Source: Elysia marginata (Eukaryota; Mollusca; Gastropoda; Plakobranchidae). From it: a stretch of DNA of 23,331 bases. Position numbers and translations under genes: made by a program. The stretch's first letter is position 1, and each line of letters opens with the position of its first letter. The notes under the pieces are model-generated. The model did not search any database and was not told where the DNA came from. It saw only the letters and a program-made list of their open reading frames with translations. Shown piece after piece: positions 12,088 through 22,589 of the stretch. Location: the NCBI GenBank assembly GCA_019649035.1, contig BMAT01013781.1:324229-347559 (forward strand). The letters run 5' to 3'.

Positions 12088-13316
12088 TTAATTTAGATCG
12101 TACAGATTTACATTCATCCTTTTTGGATCCTTATCTACATTTTAGACATATTCCAAGTGTTGTGACTTCAACATTAGTATTTAGATCTCTCTTTCCTTCT
12201 CTCTCTCTTCCTCTCTCACAAACACGAACACACCTTTTCTTTAAATGTCTTCTATTCTTTTCTTTTTTCCCAACACGCACTCACCTTTTTGCTGTTCCGC
12301 AATAAAAGAAACATTAAAGTACGCTACTAATCATATCGCATGACAACAAATCTTTGTTTTCATTGATTGTATTCCAGTAAAAGCTTTAATTATTGATCTG
12401 TCACTCCACCCCGCTTTTCTAATCATCCTTCCTTCAGTTGACCTGTTATTATGAGAGGCATCCTTCAATCTACGAAAATGCACGCGCCACACGCAGACTT
12501 TGTAAAGCATAGCTAGTAATTACAACATGATTTATAACCTCACAGCGGCTTCTCTTTAGTGTCATGAGCCATGGGGCAATGCGTACCATAGGAGTTCCAT
12601 TGTTGATAATGATGGGAAAATGCCAAATATTGAATGGAAACAATGCAAATAATTTTAGACAGAGCAAATGGTTCACAGATCATAGGCTATGTTATAGCGC
12701 AAATAAAACTGATGTCAAGGGCTTATAACTGTTTGAAATAAATGATCATAATTCAAGGAAATAAGCAAAAACGTCTGTAATAAAAAATCGTATTATTTGC
12801 ATTCAGAATCATTTGAGCAGCATTTATATTTCATTACATCCCTGCAAATATAAAGTTTGCACTATTCTCATTTCCCAAGCATAAATGTGAATAAAACTTG
12901 CGAGTGTATCTTGGAAACTGACTTCTTATATAAAATTTTTCATCTTAATTAAAAAAAACTTGTCGACGAAAATTGATTTGCCTATAGTATTTACTATGTA
13001 TTCGATCATGATATGAGAAGAATACTCATAGGAAGGTGCCCATGACGAGACGAGTACACCTTTTTAATCAGAAAATTTCCCTGCAAACGCTCACTTGCAC
13101 GGCAAAAAGAAACAAGCGAACAAGTTAAAAAAAACAGCTACAGGAATTAAGAAACAAGTGAAGTGTGTTCAAGGGACATATTACTTTAACTATAACTGTT
13201 TAAACATCTTCGAGAAGCTCAGGAGTAGTAACATGAACAAAGATACTGTTATTGCATGACTGTAGCCTACGTAGTAAAACTAAGAACTGAAACTTTCTTT
13301 GTGTTTCCTTGCTCAG

Positions 13317-13468
13317 CTGTTGGTTCCATCAGATGCCCAGTATAAAGGATCTGACCTTGACCTATGGGGTGAGTGGTCAGCCTGGTCACCGTGTTCCTCA
13401 ACATGCGGGCCAGGCATCGAGAGCCGGACTAGACAGTGCGGGACAAGCCTCGCGGACAGTAGAGCTGG
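13317..13468 (+). CDS. PAPLN: Exon: end of signal peptide and first part of TSP1 repeat
   Basis: The acceptor is a pyrimidine tract ending GCTCAG; the exon has 50 codons plus two bases (phase 2) and encodes residues 17-66 with part of G67. It completes the signal peptide and starts the TSP1 repeat with WGEWSAWSPCSSTCGPG. The three Trp (33, 36, 39) form the W layer and the WxxWxxW C-mannosylation pattern. CSSTCGPG fits the CxxS/TCxxG O-fucosylation consensus. I chose the donor GTACGT at 13469 because the spliced repeat then has exactly six cysteines and GG joins A of the next exon as Gly. A second donor, CAG followed by GTGTCT at 13493, is in the same phase and would add eight residues and a seventh cysteine. 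Confidence 0.92.
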
Positions 13469-14529
13469 GTACGTAGTCAGGAACTGTACCAGGTGTCTGT
13501 CTGTCTCACGCCGCTGACTCTTTTTAGTTTTTGTTCACTATTAGTCACTATATGTCTGCAGTACTGTTGTGTGTGGGTTAAATTTTCTCTTGGTTTGTTT
13601 TACTACACACGCCTCATAAACTCTTAAGTAAAGAAGGGGTTTGATTTATTGTATTTAGTGAGGCATGTAGACTAATTTTCTTGTTTAAAAAAAGGTATCG
13701 GTAAAGTCTTCTAGGCATACCACTCCGTAGGAAAAAAAATAACATCCTAGACTTCATTTAGCGATCCGTTTGTTTCTGGGTTTACCGGAGGCGCGAGATG
13801 GCTTACATTCTATCCGGTATCTCTACCGTTTCCTTAGTGCTAATTTTGCTTTAAACCCCCAAATATCAAGAAAAGAGAGGGAAAAAAACAGGAATATAAC
13901 ATCGGCGCCTACATTTGCCAGCTAGGCATAGATATAGTTTTTCGTTGTAAACCTTAGACCTGAATTTATTTATTTTACAACCAGTCCAAATAAATTAACT
14001 GTCGCATATTTTACCTTCAAAGGTGTTGCTTTGAAAAAAACCGAACATTTTGTATGCTTCTTTCGATTGCTCAAATATATCCCAACTTTTGGAAAAGATA
14101 CTAGGTTGTTTGTTGGTTTAAACGAGAGGGGAAAAGCTCTCACAAACTTTCAAAGGCTTGTGATAGGTTTCTTTCAAAACACAATTTCTCACATCCTCAA
14201 CGCGAGACATTTGGGCGTCTACAAGTTTTCTAGGGCAAACTATTTTCAAAAGATTAGACAAATTGATATGAAACGATGCTTTATCACACTTTGCATTTTA
14301 TTTAAAAAAAAACCCACCAAAATTATCTCTTGCCTCCGTGCACATCCTAACACAAAAATAGATATACATGCAATCAAAGAATATTAGCTTCAGTTTTTTC
14401 AAACAAAAAAGAAAATCTTTGCTCCTTTTGGACATGCACTATGACTGTGTATTTATTACCGGCTAAGATTCTCTTCTTTTTCTACTATCAGAACGAAAGT
14501 CTTTAACGTGACAAAAACGCGTAGGGTTA

Positions 14530-14762
14530 ACCATCATTAGAGACCTTCAGCACACGCACCGTGTCTCACTACGCGTACGTGAAAATCGGGAAAGCGGATT
14601 GAGAAACTATAAAAATAATGAAACCAGTTTCTAAAAATAGACACAGACGTTCTATTTTTAGAAACTGGTTTCATTATTTTCATAGTTTCTCTATCTGCTT
14701 TCCCGATTTTCACGTACGCGTATTGAGACACGGTGCGTGTGCTAAAGGTCTCTATTGTTGGT
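14530..14762. mobile_element. Long foldback: 112-bp arms, 9-base loop
   Basis: Left arm 14530-14641 and right arm 14651-14762 are reverse complements with only about seven mismatches, around CACAGACGT. The arms carry ACGCGTACGTGAAAATC and GTTTCTAAAAATAGA blocks. This is typical of a hairpin-type MITE; no coding capacity and no clear target-site duplication. A transcript would fold into a long double-stranded RNA. Confidence 0.85.
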
Positions 14763-16133
14763 AATAATACTTGAGCAAAAATATTTCTTTTCCCGTCTTT
14801 CTTCTGAGGTTCTATCTTAAACAGTTGTTAAAATAAACAGCTATCACCATAAACAAAATTTCATTATCGCATCGAATAACGTTATTGTAGACATCTTTTG
14901 ACATAAAGCCCCATATAAATTTGAAAAAGAAATTGGCAACATCTTTTGAAAAAGATAAAAAGGGGCGAGATTGAAAAAATGTTTCTAGAAGCATATGATT
15001 AGATTTTAAGAGCAATGGCATAACCTAATAGGACTGAGGCAGAAAAACATTTTTCTTTAAAGTGGGATATCTTGCCTCATATTAAGCAATCAATGAACAC
15101 CTCTACGTTGTATCTTTATACTGAGTACCTTTATTATCTGCTTCACTCATCACAAAAGAATAAAATGCCCCAAAGGTTCAGACCTAATCTAAAAAACTTG
15201 TACTTCGGAATAACCTTCTCCTATTGAAATAAAAACAAAGGTTACCACTACAGAAAGCTCCTTTTACTCAGGCGAGTTCTTGTTCATTTCAAAAGTTATG
15301 TGCACTTCAAGCTCAAAGCAAGGAACTTGTGATGAAGAAAAGCAAAATTAACTCACAATTTATACGTACAAGTGCAAGGTTTCAGAGTTTTGCGAATAGA
15401 ATTGAGGGAAGATCAGACACGCTAATAGGTATAGGAGATAAAAACTGATTAGCCTTTTGAATTGCAATCAATGAACTATTTAAACATTGAAACTTTTTAA
15501 AATCTTTAACACTCAACGTATAAACCCAATTGTATTTTCATGCTTTATAAGCAGCTGATCTCTTAAATCAGATTCAAACAACGCGGTGGTCAAAGATTTA
15601 TCGCGCTGCTGTGACGAAAACAGCTTATTAAGAGCATTCCATTATAGGCTAGTTCGTTTTTCTTCTTTTTTTTTTTTTGCAAAAGCGTAAAGACCGTGAG
15701 AGGTCAAACAACCAAACTGTAAAGTGCAGGCTGATCTGATTACACCCGACACGTTAGGAATACCAGACTCTTTGATTACACCCCCTGTGTATGTCCACAA
15801 CGCCAGGAATTCCATCAACGTGCTTGACTGGCTGAGGTCGTAGATCATGGGCTATGAAAAGATAGGAAACTCTTTCCTACAGCCTTAGATAAACCACAGT
15901 CCGCCTCCTTTCAAAACTTATAGATCTGCTTAATTTAAAAAGATAGCATAGATAAATCTTTAGACAATGAAGACTAACAGAAATGAAATATTTCAAAGTT
16001 AACCCTTTGTGTTTCAATAAAAAAATTAAGATACGAAATAGCTTTTCACAGCTTATTTAAGAATACTAGAAGAGAAGGAGTGTCCTGTCTAGCTGCACTC
16101 CAATATCTATGGTGTACTGGCGCGGGTCAGTAA

Positions 16134-16326
16134 CGCGCGCTCAGCCAGCCGTGTAACAGAGTTTACCTGAGAGGGTGCTCGACGATGGCTGGCAACTGTT
16201 GCGGGTGGTCATCGTTTAGACGGATCTTGTCAGCCATGAAAATCGTTTTTGTTGGAGAACATCGACTCCACTCAAAAAGTCACTTTTGCTCTTTACTGCT
16301 TATACTCTGTGAGGCCACCAGCGAAG
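16134..16326 (+). CDS. Candidate alternative first exon with signal-peptide-like end (ATG at 16185)
   Basis: An in-frame TAA at 16131 is followed by an open stretch to a GTAATT donor at 16327. The first ATG (16185) has a strong start context, A at -3 and G at +4. It encodes 47 codons plus one base. A second in-frame Met at codon 18 would give a shorter N-region (MKIVFVGEH) before a hydrophobic core CSLLLILCEA, plausible as a signal peptide. The surrounding 16120-16200 is locally CpG-rich (GCGCGG, ACGCGCGC), unlike the AT-rich intron. The phase (1) does not match the next known exon (18018), so the splice partner is uncertain. It may instead belong to a nested or unrelated transcript, or be chance. 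Confidence 0.45.
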
Positions 16327-18017
16327 GTAATTGTTTCTTTGTACAGTGGTCAGAGAAAACATGATTGTGACTCTACGTATACAATCAAAAAAAGCTAGTA
16401 TCCTTTCGAAATTAATATCTTGATGCTCCTCCAAGAGAATTTTAATTACACTTTAAGTCAAACTGAATTAAGAGTATTACGGTATTGTAAATGAATACAA
16501 GTATAAAGCATCCAAACAAGCCAACAATTAAAATATATAATATTACAGAAAGGTAGATGGAATAACGCCTGCAAGGCCATGCCGAGAACAATAAAACGCT
16601 GAAAGATCTTACCTAAAAAAGCGTAATTTATTTTTTACAGTGTGCAATTTTCCGCGAATATTGACGAACCTTTTACCGTGTTTATATCACTGAGAGTCGC
16701 TTGGTCACCGAGAAAGTCAAAGATGTCAAATGGTGCAAGATGGAATATTCACCTTTAGATTTTGAAACGACATGGGGGAATATTATTCGACAAAGTGATG
16801 ATCTTTCGAAACCCTTCGGATTTGGGCAGTTTATCTCTTAAAATTAGGAGATGATGACAAATAGGTCTCATCTAAGCTGATTGACTGAAGTAGTTCTTGA
16901 GGAACCTTTAATAGGAAGTTTGAATCTTTTTTCAGCTTTGTCATTTCCATAACTTGTGGTCCAGTTGTCGTTTCTTTCAAGGGATTAAAATTAGCTTGTC
17001 ATAGAAAGGCAATTCACCGACATTAATATCATTAATAAATATCAAATACCTGCCCACTCTCGCATTGGGAACATTATATGAATGAGAGAGAGTATAAACT
17101 TGGGGTGACATTTTTTGTTCATCCATTTATAGTAGGAACCAGTCTTTTGACGAGAAGTTCGTTTAGGCGTAGTTTGATAAAGAGTCTTCGTCTCTGTTCT
17201 CGGGTCTCAACTTTTCTCACTTAGTCTTTCTGTTTCACTTCGGTCCGATGACAAATGATTATCGCCCGAAAACCTTTTTCTGCCTCTTCCTATTTCTCCA
17301 TGGACAGAGAATTGTCGAGTTATATTGGCACCGACAGCTGGACTGATCACATGTCCATATCACTTTAATTTATGTGTTTAATCACGGTCAAAATGTTGAG
17401 GCATCTTATTGATTTTTCTTAAACCTCTGCATTTTTGTGGTGAGAGACGTTAAGGATTCCACATTACCATCTCAACGATGAAGTATTTGTTTTCTTTACA
17501 AGATCTGTTATCAAAGTCCTGGGTACTCAGGCATGTACAAAATAGACAGGACCAAGAAACCATTCAATAGGTCCTTTGAGCTAATGGTGATTTCTTTTCA
17601 TAATGGTTTTATTACTCTTACATCTGGTTGTCATTACAGTGTTCTGAACTATTCTTAAGTTATGTAGATTTAAGATATCGTCTATTATCCAAAACAACGG
17701 GCCTGGGTGTTGACTTTTATTTCAGTATTGATTTCGTTCAGAACGATTGCCAGTACATCCCCATTCTCAGCACTAATGCCGCTGATAAGTGCACATGATT
17801 TTTCCTTCAAGGCAGTTTAGATGGTTTTCTTATAACTTTTAAATCTCCAGCAAGTCTGTCACTGTCATCGGCTTTTTTGGAATAAAATTTTGCACAAAAT
17901 ATATCATTGTGTGGCCAAGTAAAATATTTAATATTTTAACATCATCTCTGTAAGCATTGATATTCTCATCCAAACCTTTGTAAAATTAAGTTGGCTTTTT
18001 TTGCCTTTTTTTCTCAG

Positions 18018-18081
18018 AACCTCGGGATCCAGACTTTCATGCAGGGGTGCCAGTTCGCAGAGAAAAGCATGTGAAACAAGG
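18018..18081 (+). CDS. PAPLN: Exon: second half of TSP1 repeat
   Basis: This 64-base exon follows a strong acceptor (TTTTTTTCTCAG, AG at 18016-18017) and ends at GTGAGA (18082). Its first base completes Gly67; the remaining 21 codons encode TSGSRLSC...QRKACETR (68-88). Cys75 and Cys85 are the fourth and fifth TSP1 cysteines, and the RxxRxC-ET pattern is typical of the second half of TSP1 repeats. It leaves in phase 0, matching the next exon. It was identified by phase and cysteine spacing because it is too short to stand out alone. A second frame is also open through the whole exon and is discussed in the findings. Confidence 0.88.
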
Positions 18082-20249
18082 GTGAGATTTTATTAGATTA
18101 AGTAGATTTTATTTCTCTTAATTATAGTTTCCAGGTTTGAGAGAAGTTTGATTTAGTATGTTTTAAATAGATTTATGGAAGCACAATTTTAAGCCTGTTT
18201 AACTTCTTATTCTTTGCAATTTATAAATTTTACATTCTTCATTCAGTGTTTCATTTCTTTATTTGTCCAACCTTGCAACCCCCCTTTACTGAGCTACTTT
18301 TAAGGGCTAATGACAACTCTCATGCTTTCTCCCTATCCCGCCCAGGAATGTACAATGCACACAGGACATTTTACTGGGCAATGGGAAAGCACATTTAAAG
18401 GAAAGTTGAAGGGTTTTTTTTTTAAAATAATTTCCAAATGTTTTACTAGTCTTTACCTTTATCATTTTATTTCAAATTATGTTTGAGTTATCTTTAATGC
18501 GTCAGGGAGGCGCCATCGCCCCAACCCTTTTTGGTGATTTTAATAGCGCAAGCATTTTATGGCCGGTTCATAGAGAGACCTTTCTTTCAAAATGAATGTT
18601 GATCGAATGATAATAAGATAAGACTGGCTCTCATCCAGGATCACCCCGGGTGAAAGTTTGTTTTATTGAGAACGAAAAATATTTCTCAAGGTATCAAATG
18701 CTATCTTTGTTGTGACATTTTATATTTCTTGAAAAGAAATCTACCTGCAACGCGCCTCTCTATTGAAACAAACATTGAAAACAATCGATTTTATGTGTTA
18801 CTAAAAATGGAATAAGGCATTCTACGCTTTCAATGTTTGAGAGACAACACAACGACTTTTGTTGTGTTCCTTCTTTTTCCACCAGAGTCAACAAGAATAA
18901 ACTTTGGAATTTGTACAGATTTTTTTTTATTTAGTGATCTCAGTAAATGCTAAAATGTGTGCAAGGGAAAACTCCCCTCTCCATTTTCCCACTCTTCATC
19001 ATCTTTTAATTGTGGAATATTTAGCTTTAATTATTCCTAACGGGCCACAGGCTCCTAACACGGAATTCATTTATTTTTATCTGTTAAACCCGTTTCTGCT
19101 TTGCAAAGATAGCTGTCTGTTTCTCTGTCTAACTACTAACGTTTCCCTGCTCCCTCTCTGTCTGTCGTCTGTCTCTCTTTCTCTCTCAAAGTTTTAAGAC
19201 AAATGTGTTTCCCACTGTCTTTGTTTGATTCGCTGTGGCTATGGTTATCTTTTTCTCGCCCGTCTATCTATGAGTTCAGCTTTCGATAACCCACCCTCTC
19301 ATTCAACACCCATAAGGTTTCCAAGAAGAATTTCAGAAACAACACAAAGATTTTACCACCGCTTCGTGTGTAATCACTTTAACCTCACCGCCCTAAGTTT
19401 AACGCTTAAGCGATGACATAGATCTGGCCCCTTAGTCTTCAACCTCGCAACGCATTCTAGTTGGCCTTTAACTGCGGTAACTTACTTTGGAAAGATTCTT
19501 CCCATATGTGAAAAATCTTACACTTTCAGCCCTTCTTAGTACATCTGCTGACTAAAGACCGATTCCCTCTAGCATGTTGTTAACTGTTTGGCAGACAAAT
19601 ACAAAGAATGAACGAAACTAGGGCAGATCTATCTTGATAGCACCCTATGCCTTATACCGAAGGGAGAACTTAATGAAAAAAGGCATCGTTTTAGGTCGTA
19701 ACACCAGTTCTTTAAGCTCTCTTTAAAACGATGCTCTATTCAGCTGATGCTTGCTCTCACTTTGAGGACAAAATGAGAGAAATATTGAGTGAATATTATC
19801 TTTTAACACCAATTACACAAGAAAAATGTGCCCATCATCGTAAATTATACTATCTTGATTGTTTTTCTTTATGCCTACCTTTTCAATCTTAACTTCGTGT
19901 GTGTTTTTTCTGCACACTCTGTGCCTAAAACATCTTTTTGTCCTGCATGCCTCGCAACCAAAATGCAGATATCGCAATATTTACAAAGATACTAATGACA
20001 GCTCTGATAATGCATTAACAATGTTCCATACATTAAAATTGTGCAAAATTATTAAAAGTTTGTAGAAAATATTAGCGCTTACGCTCATTGAAAATCAAGG
20101 AAAAGGAAGAAACAATAACCTAGTTTAAAAAAAATTTTTTCTCAAACTAAAATCGCCGATATGTGACTTATTTAAACTGGTTGCTATAACATTCTTCTTC
20201 TTGTATATATTGATCTATCTGTGTTTTGTGTGATCCTACCTTCCTTTAG
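18082..20249 (+). other. Intron 3 (2.2 kb), phase 0
   Basis: Bounded by GTGAGA and CTTTAG. AT-rich, with a pyrimidine-rich stretch at about 19110-19190 and one copy of a dispersed repeat at 19244-19306. Open frames at 18904-19197, 19225-19416 and 19859-20065 have no protein-family character. Confidence 0.8.
19244..19306 (+). repeat. Dispersed repeat, copy 1
   Basis: The block GTTATCTTTTTCTCGCCC ... CTTTCGATAACCCACC recurs at 22590-22657 in the same orientation, with roughly three quarters identity by eye. Both copies lie in introns of the same gene and are probably fragments of one interspersed repeat family. Confidence 0.6.
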
Positions 20250-20352
20250 GCTTGTCCAACAGGCAGACCTACAGACCATGAGATCGCATGCTCTAGGTAC
20301 AACTCTCGTGTCTTCTCTGGAAGACGATACGTATGGGAACCGTTCACACACC
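20250..20352 (+). CDS. PAPLN: Exon: last TSP1 cysteine and start of the cysteine-rich module
   Basis: The acceptor is CTTCCTTTAG (AG at 20248-20249) and the donor is GTGAGT at 20353. Thirty-four codons plus one base encode residues 89-122, beginning ACPTGRP and containing GRRYVWEPFTH. Cys90 is the sixth TSP1 cysteine. The following C...YN...FxGRRYxWxP pattern is the conserved entry to the ADAMTS/ADAMTSL cysteine-rich region; GRRY-W-P agrees well with what I recall of papilin. The exon ends in phase 1 with C, which joins CT of the next exon as Pro123. Confidence 0.92.
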
Positions 20353-21509
20353 GTGAGTTTGTTCTATTCTCAAACAGGTTTTACGTAATGATTGATTGAC
20401 TTTCAAGCATGTTATTAGCATTGGTTTGAAAGGACGACTGCCAAAAATGTGCTTGCCTTTAATATGAACCTTTGATTTAGAGTAGCTTCGAAACCCGCCA
20501 ATCCCATACACTTTAAACTTAGTGTGTAGTATTGCGAAGTAAATTTGGAAATTTCGCTTTTTAACTAATGATGAAACCGATCCAAATAGTTTGAGAGTCG
20601 AAAAAGGTCCTTAATAGTAAGATAGAAAGGTTTATCTCAAAGTTCTCCCTTAATGCAAATGAAAAACAGCTGTTGTAATACTATTTACATAGTCTTTGAA
20701 TGAATATACCTGCACAATCATAACTTTATTATTCCAATGGAAGAAAATTCATGATCTCTTTTGGGAAAAACCTTGATAAAAAAGCATGGTTTGCTCAAGC
20801 AGTTTCTCTTTAAACGTCCTGCCTTGTTTAAAGTGTAATTACAAAGTTAAGAATGACTTAAAACTTTGATGAGATTGAATGTAAAAGGTAAAAGATATGA
20901 GAAGAAAAACTTGTTTAAAGATTTAAATCTGGGTTAATTCCCTTTCCTCTCATTTTTAAGACAACTTTTTCACGACCTGTTTAGAAAAAATACGGTACAA
21001 TTTTACCTTGTTTGTTCTCTCACAATGCTTGATAATACGTGATAATATATGGCCAAGTGTTTAAAAAAATAAAACGAACGCATAAGTATCTGTTAGCTCT
21101 TTTACTGGATCCTCTGTCGTGTTTTTGAAACTAGAAAAATCCAATCAAAAGTGAAAAAGTAAAACACCTTAAAGGTGAAAAGATTTTATAACATGACTAC
21201 CAGTCTAAAGTTAGAATTAGAAAACTTCCCTGTTGTTATTTGTAATCCTTTACCAAATGATTCATCAGTCCTTGGAGAACAAAAATCTTCTGTAAGTACA
21301 ATAAACTTTTAAAATTTCCTTCGAAGATAAATGTCTCAGTATAAGGTAAAACTAAATTCATAATTTAATAGCATCAAACTTTATGGTCTGTACAAAGTCA
21401 AATAACGTCAGAATTTGAGCTTGTGATTGATTGCGTCCAGGCTTCCTCATTCGGGACATATTTAGGTGCTGTTTCCTAACTAAAGACCTAATCTCCCCCT
21501 CCATCTCAG
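20353..21509 (+). other. Intron 4 (1.16 kb), phase 1
   Basis: Bounded by GTGAGT and CATCTCAG. Plain AT-rich intron; I see no repeat, RNA gene or coding segment in it. Confidence 0.85.
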
Positions 21510-21643
21510 CTCCATCTCCGTGCAAGCTAGCGTGCCGTGCCAGAGGTCAACATTTCTACGCAAACTTGGCTGGTCGAGTCCAGGATGGCACAGCATGTGG
21601 ACAAGGCAATGCTGAGGCTATCTGTGACGGCGGAGTTTGTAAG
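21510..21643 (+). CDS. PAPLN: Exon: cysteine-rich module, middle
   Basis: The acceptor CCATCTCAG (AG at 21508-21509) follows a C/T-rich tract and the donor GTGAGG begins at 21644. The exon carries two bases completing Pro123 and then 44 codons (124-167). The pattern PCKLACRARGQHFY, then VQDGTAC, then ICDGGVCK matches the C-x3-C, DGTxC and C-x-G-x-C landmarks of the ADAMTS-type cysteine-rich region. All cysteines expected here are present (127, 131, 152, 161, 166). It ends in phase 0. It is the first exon downstream of the candidate alternative start at 16185 whose acceptor phase suits that start. Confidence 0.95.
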
Positions 21644-22077
21644 GTGAGGACCGCTGAATTCTTTTCTCCATCCCCTCTTTGTACTTCCTACCTCATTTCA
21701 GCCTGTATATATATATATCTATGTAAAAATAAATTGACAAAGCCCTTTGAAACCCTACAAAAGCTATTACATTGCAAATAGCCGCTGTATCAAAACCATA
21801 GCACTAGATCTATTTAATGACTCACTCGCATGATGCAATAATACCCTAGTAACAACTGCCGGCGGTTTTTTGTTAGGTCATTAACAACTATGTGTTGACC
21901 TCAGAAACTTCGAGGCAATATTAGTAGTAATGGGCTAACAATGACAAGAACACCTCTTGGTTGGAACTCTTTCGCGCAAGCTTAAACTTTACAAGTTTTT
22001 ATTTGAGAACTAATGTGGAAGGTTGCATAAATTTCTTAAGAGTAATAGTTGCCTTACGCTTGCCTTCTCTTCCCCAG
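21644..22077 (+). other. Intron 5 (434 bp), phase 0
   Basis: Bounded by GTGAGG and TTCCCCAG; the shortest complete intron in the window. It has a small TATATA run near 21705 and is otherwise featureless. Confidence 0.9.
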
Positions 22078-22282
22078 AGGACAGGCTGTGACGGAATAAT
22101 TGGATCTTCAGTAGCCAGAGACAACTGTGGCGTGTGTCAGGGAGATGGTAGTTCCTGTCAAACCATTTCAGGTATCTTTACCAGCACCGCCCTACGCAGA
22201 GGTCTGAATGACATCATCAGCATCCCGGCAGGCAGCACCAATATCAACATTACAGAGCTAGAGCCCAGTCGAAACTTGCTTT
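22078..22282 (+). CDS. PAPLN: Exon: end of cysteine-rich module and start of spacer
   Basis: The acceptor is TTCTCTTCCCCAG (AG at 22076-22077) and the donor GTAAGT starts at 22283. Sixty-eight codons plus one base encode residues 168-235. TGCDGIIGS leads into the family signature DNCGVCQGDGSSC (182-194). The spacer follows as a beta-type stretch with LRRGLNDIISIPAGST and then ELEPSRNLL. This resembles papilin (RG-N-I-IP-G-T, SRN-L) more than most ADAMTSLs. Asn224 in NIT is a possible N-glycosylation site. The exon ends in phase 1, so the next coding exon must begin with two bases completing a codon; none is visible before the right edge. Confidence 0.95.
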
Positions 22283-22589
22283 GTAAGTCAAAACTGATGT
22301 TAATAATTTTCATAATATCTTTATTCTTAAAAGCTTAACAACTTATCTTAATTTGAGCTTTCGATCTCATAAAAGAATTGTTTCCAAACCCGAACACCAG
22401 TTTTTATAAATGAAACTCAGTTACCGACCAACAAGGGTATAGTTTTATTTTGTCTCCCACTCTTCTTATTCTTTGTGCGTGCTTAATTCTGACCTCAAGT
22501 TTTGCTTCTCCTAATAATTTCAGACTCTTTTGTTGCATTACGTCGCGTTGTTCCATAAGATTAACGTGTTCTCCCATCCTTTTGTTTAT

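Larger units (their letters stand above)
1590..13316 (+). other. Intron 1 (11.7 kb), signal peptide to TSP1
   Basis: Bounded by GTAGGT and GCTCAG. Apart from the repeats listed separately, 2290-6420, 8000-9820 and 12100-13300 are AT-rich, without coding-like runs or RNA genes that I can identify. Locally GC-richer patches lie at about 4440-4930 and 7845-7990. The first intron is by far the longest, a common arrangement for intronic enhancers, but no specific element is recognised. Confidence 0.75.
13469..18017 (+). other. Intron 2 (4.5 kb), inside the TSP1 repeat
   Basis: Bounded by GTACGT and TTCTCAG, phase 2. It contains the long foldback at 14530-14762, the candidate alternative first exon at 16134-16326, and broken minus-strand open segments at about 16660-17815. 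The remainder is AT-rich without clear features. Confidence 0.8.

Noticed and set aside
14031-14387. 118-codon open frame on the + strand
   Set aside because: It begins at TTG, lies in intron 2, resembles no family I know and has no splice or start context.
16641-16700. Acceptor-like TTTTTTACAG with a short Cys-containing reading frame as a partner exon for 16326
   Set aside because: Phase 1 joining gives only about 17 residues before TGA and no donor; a two-exon secreted peptide is possible but unsupported.
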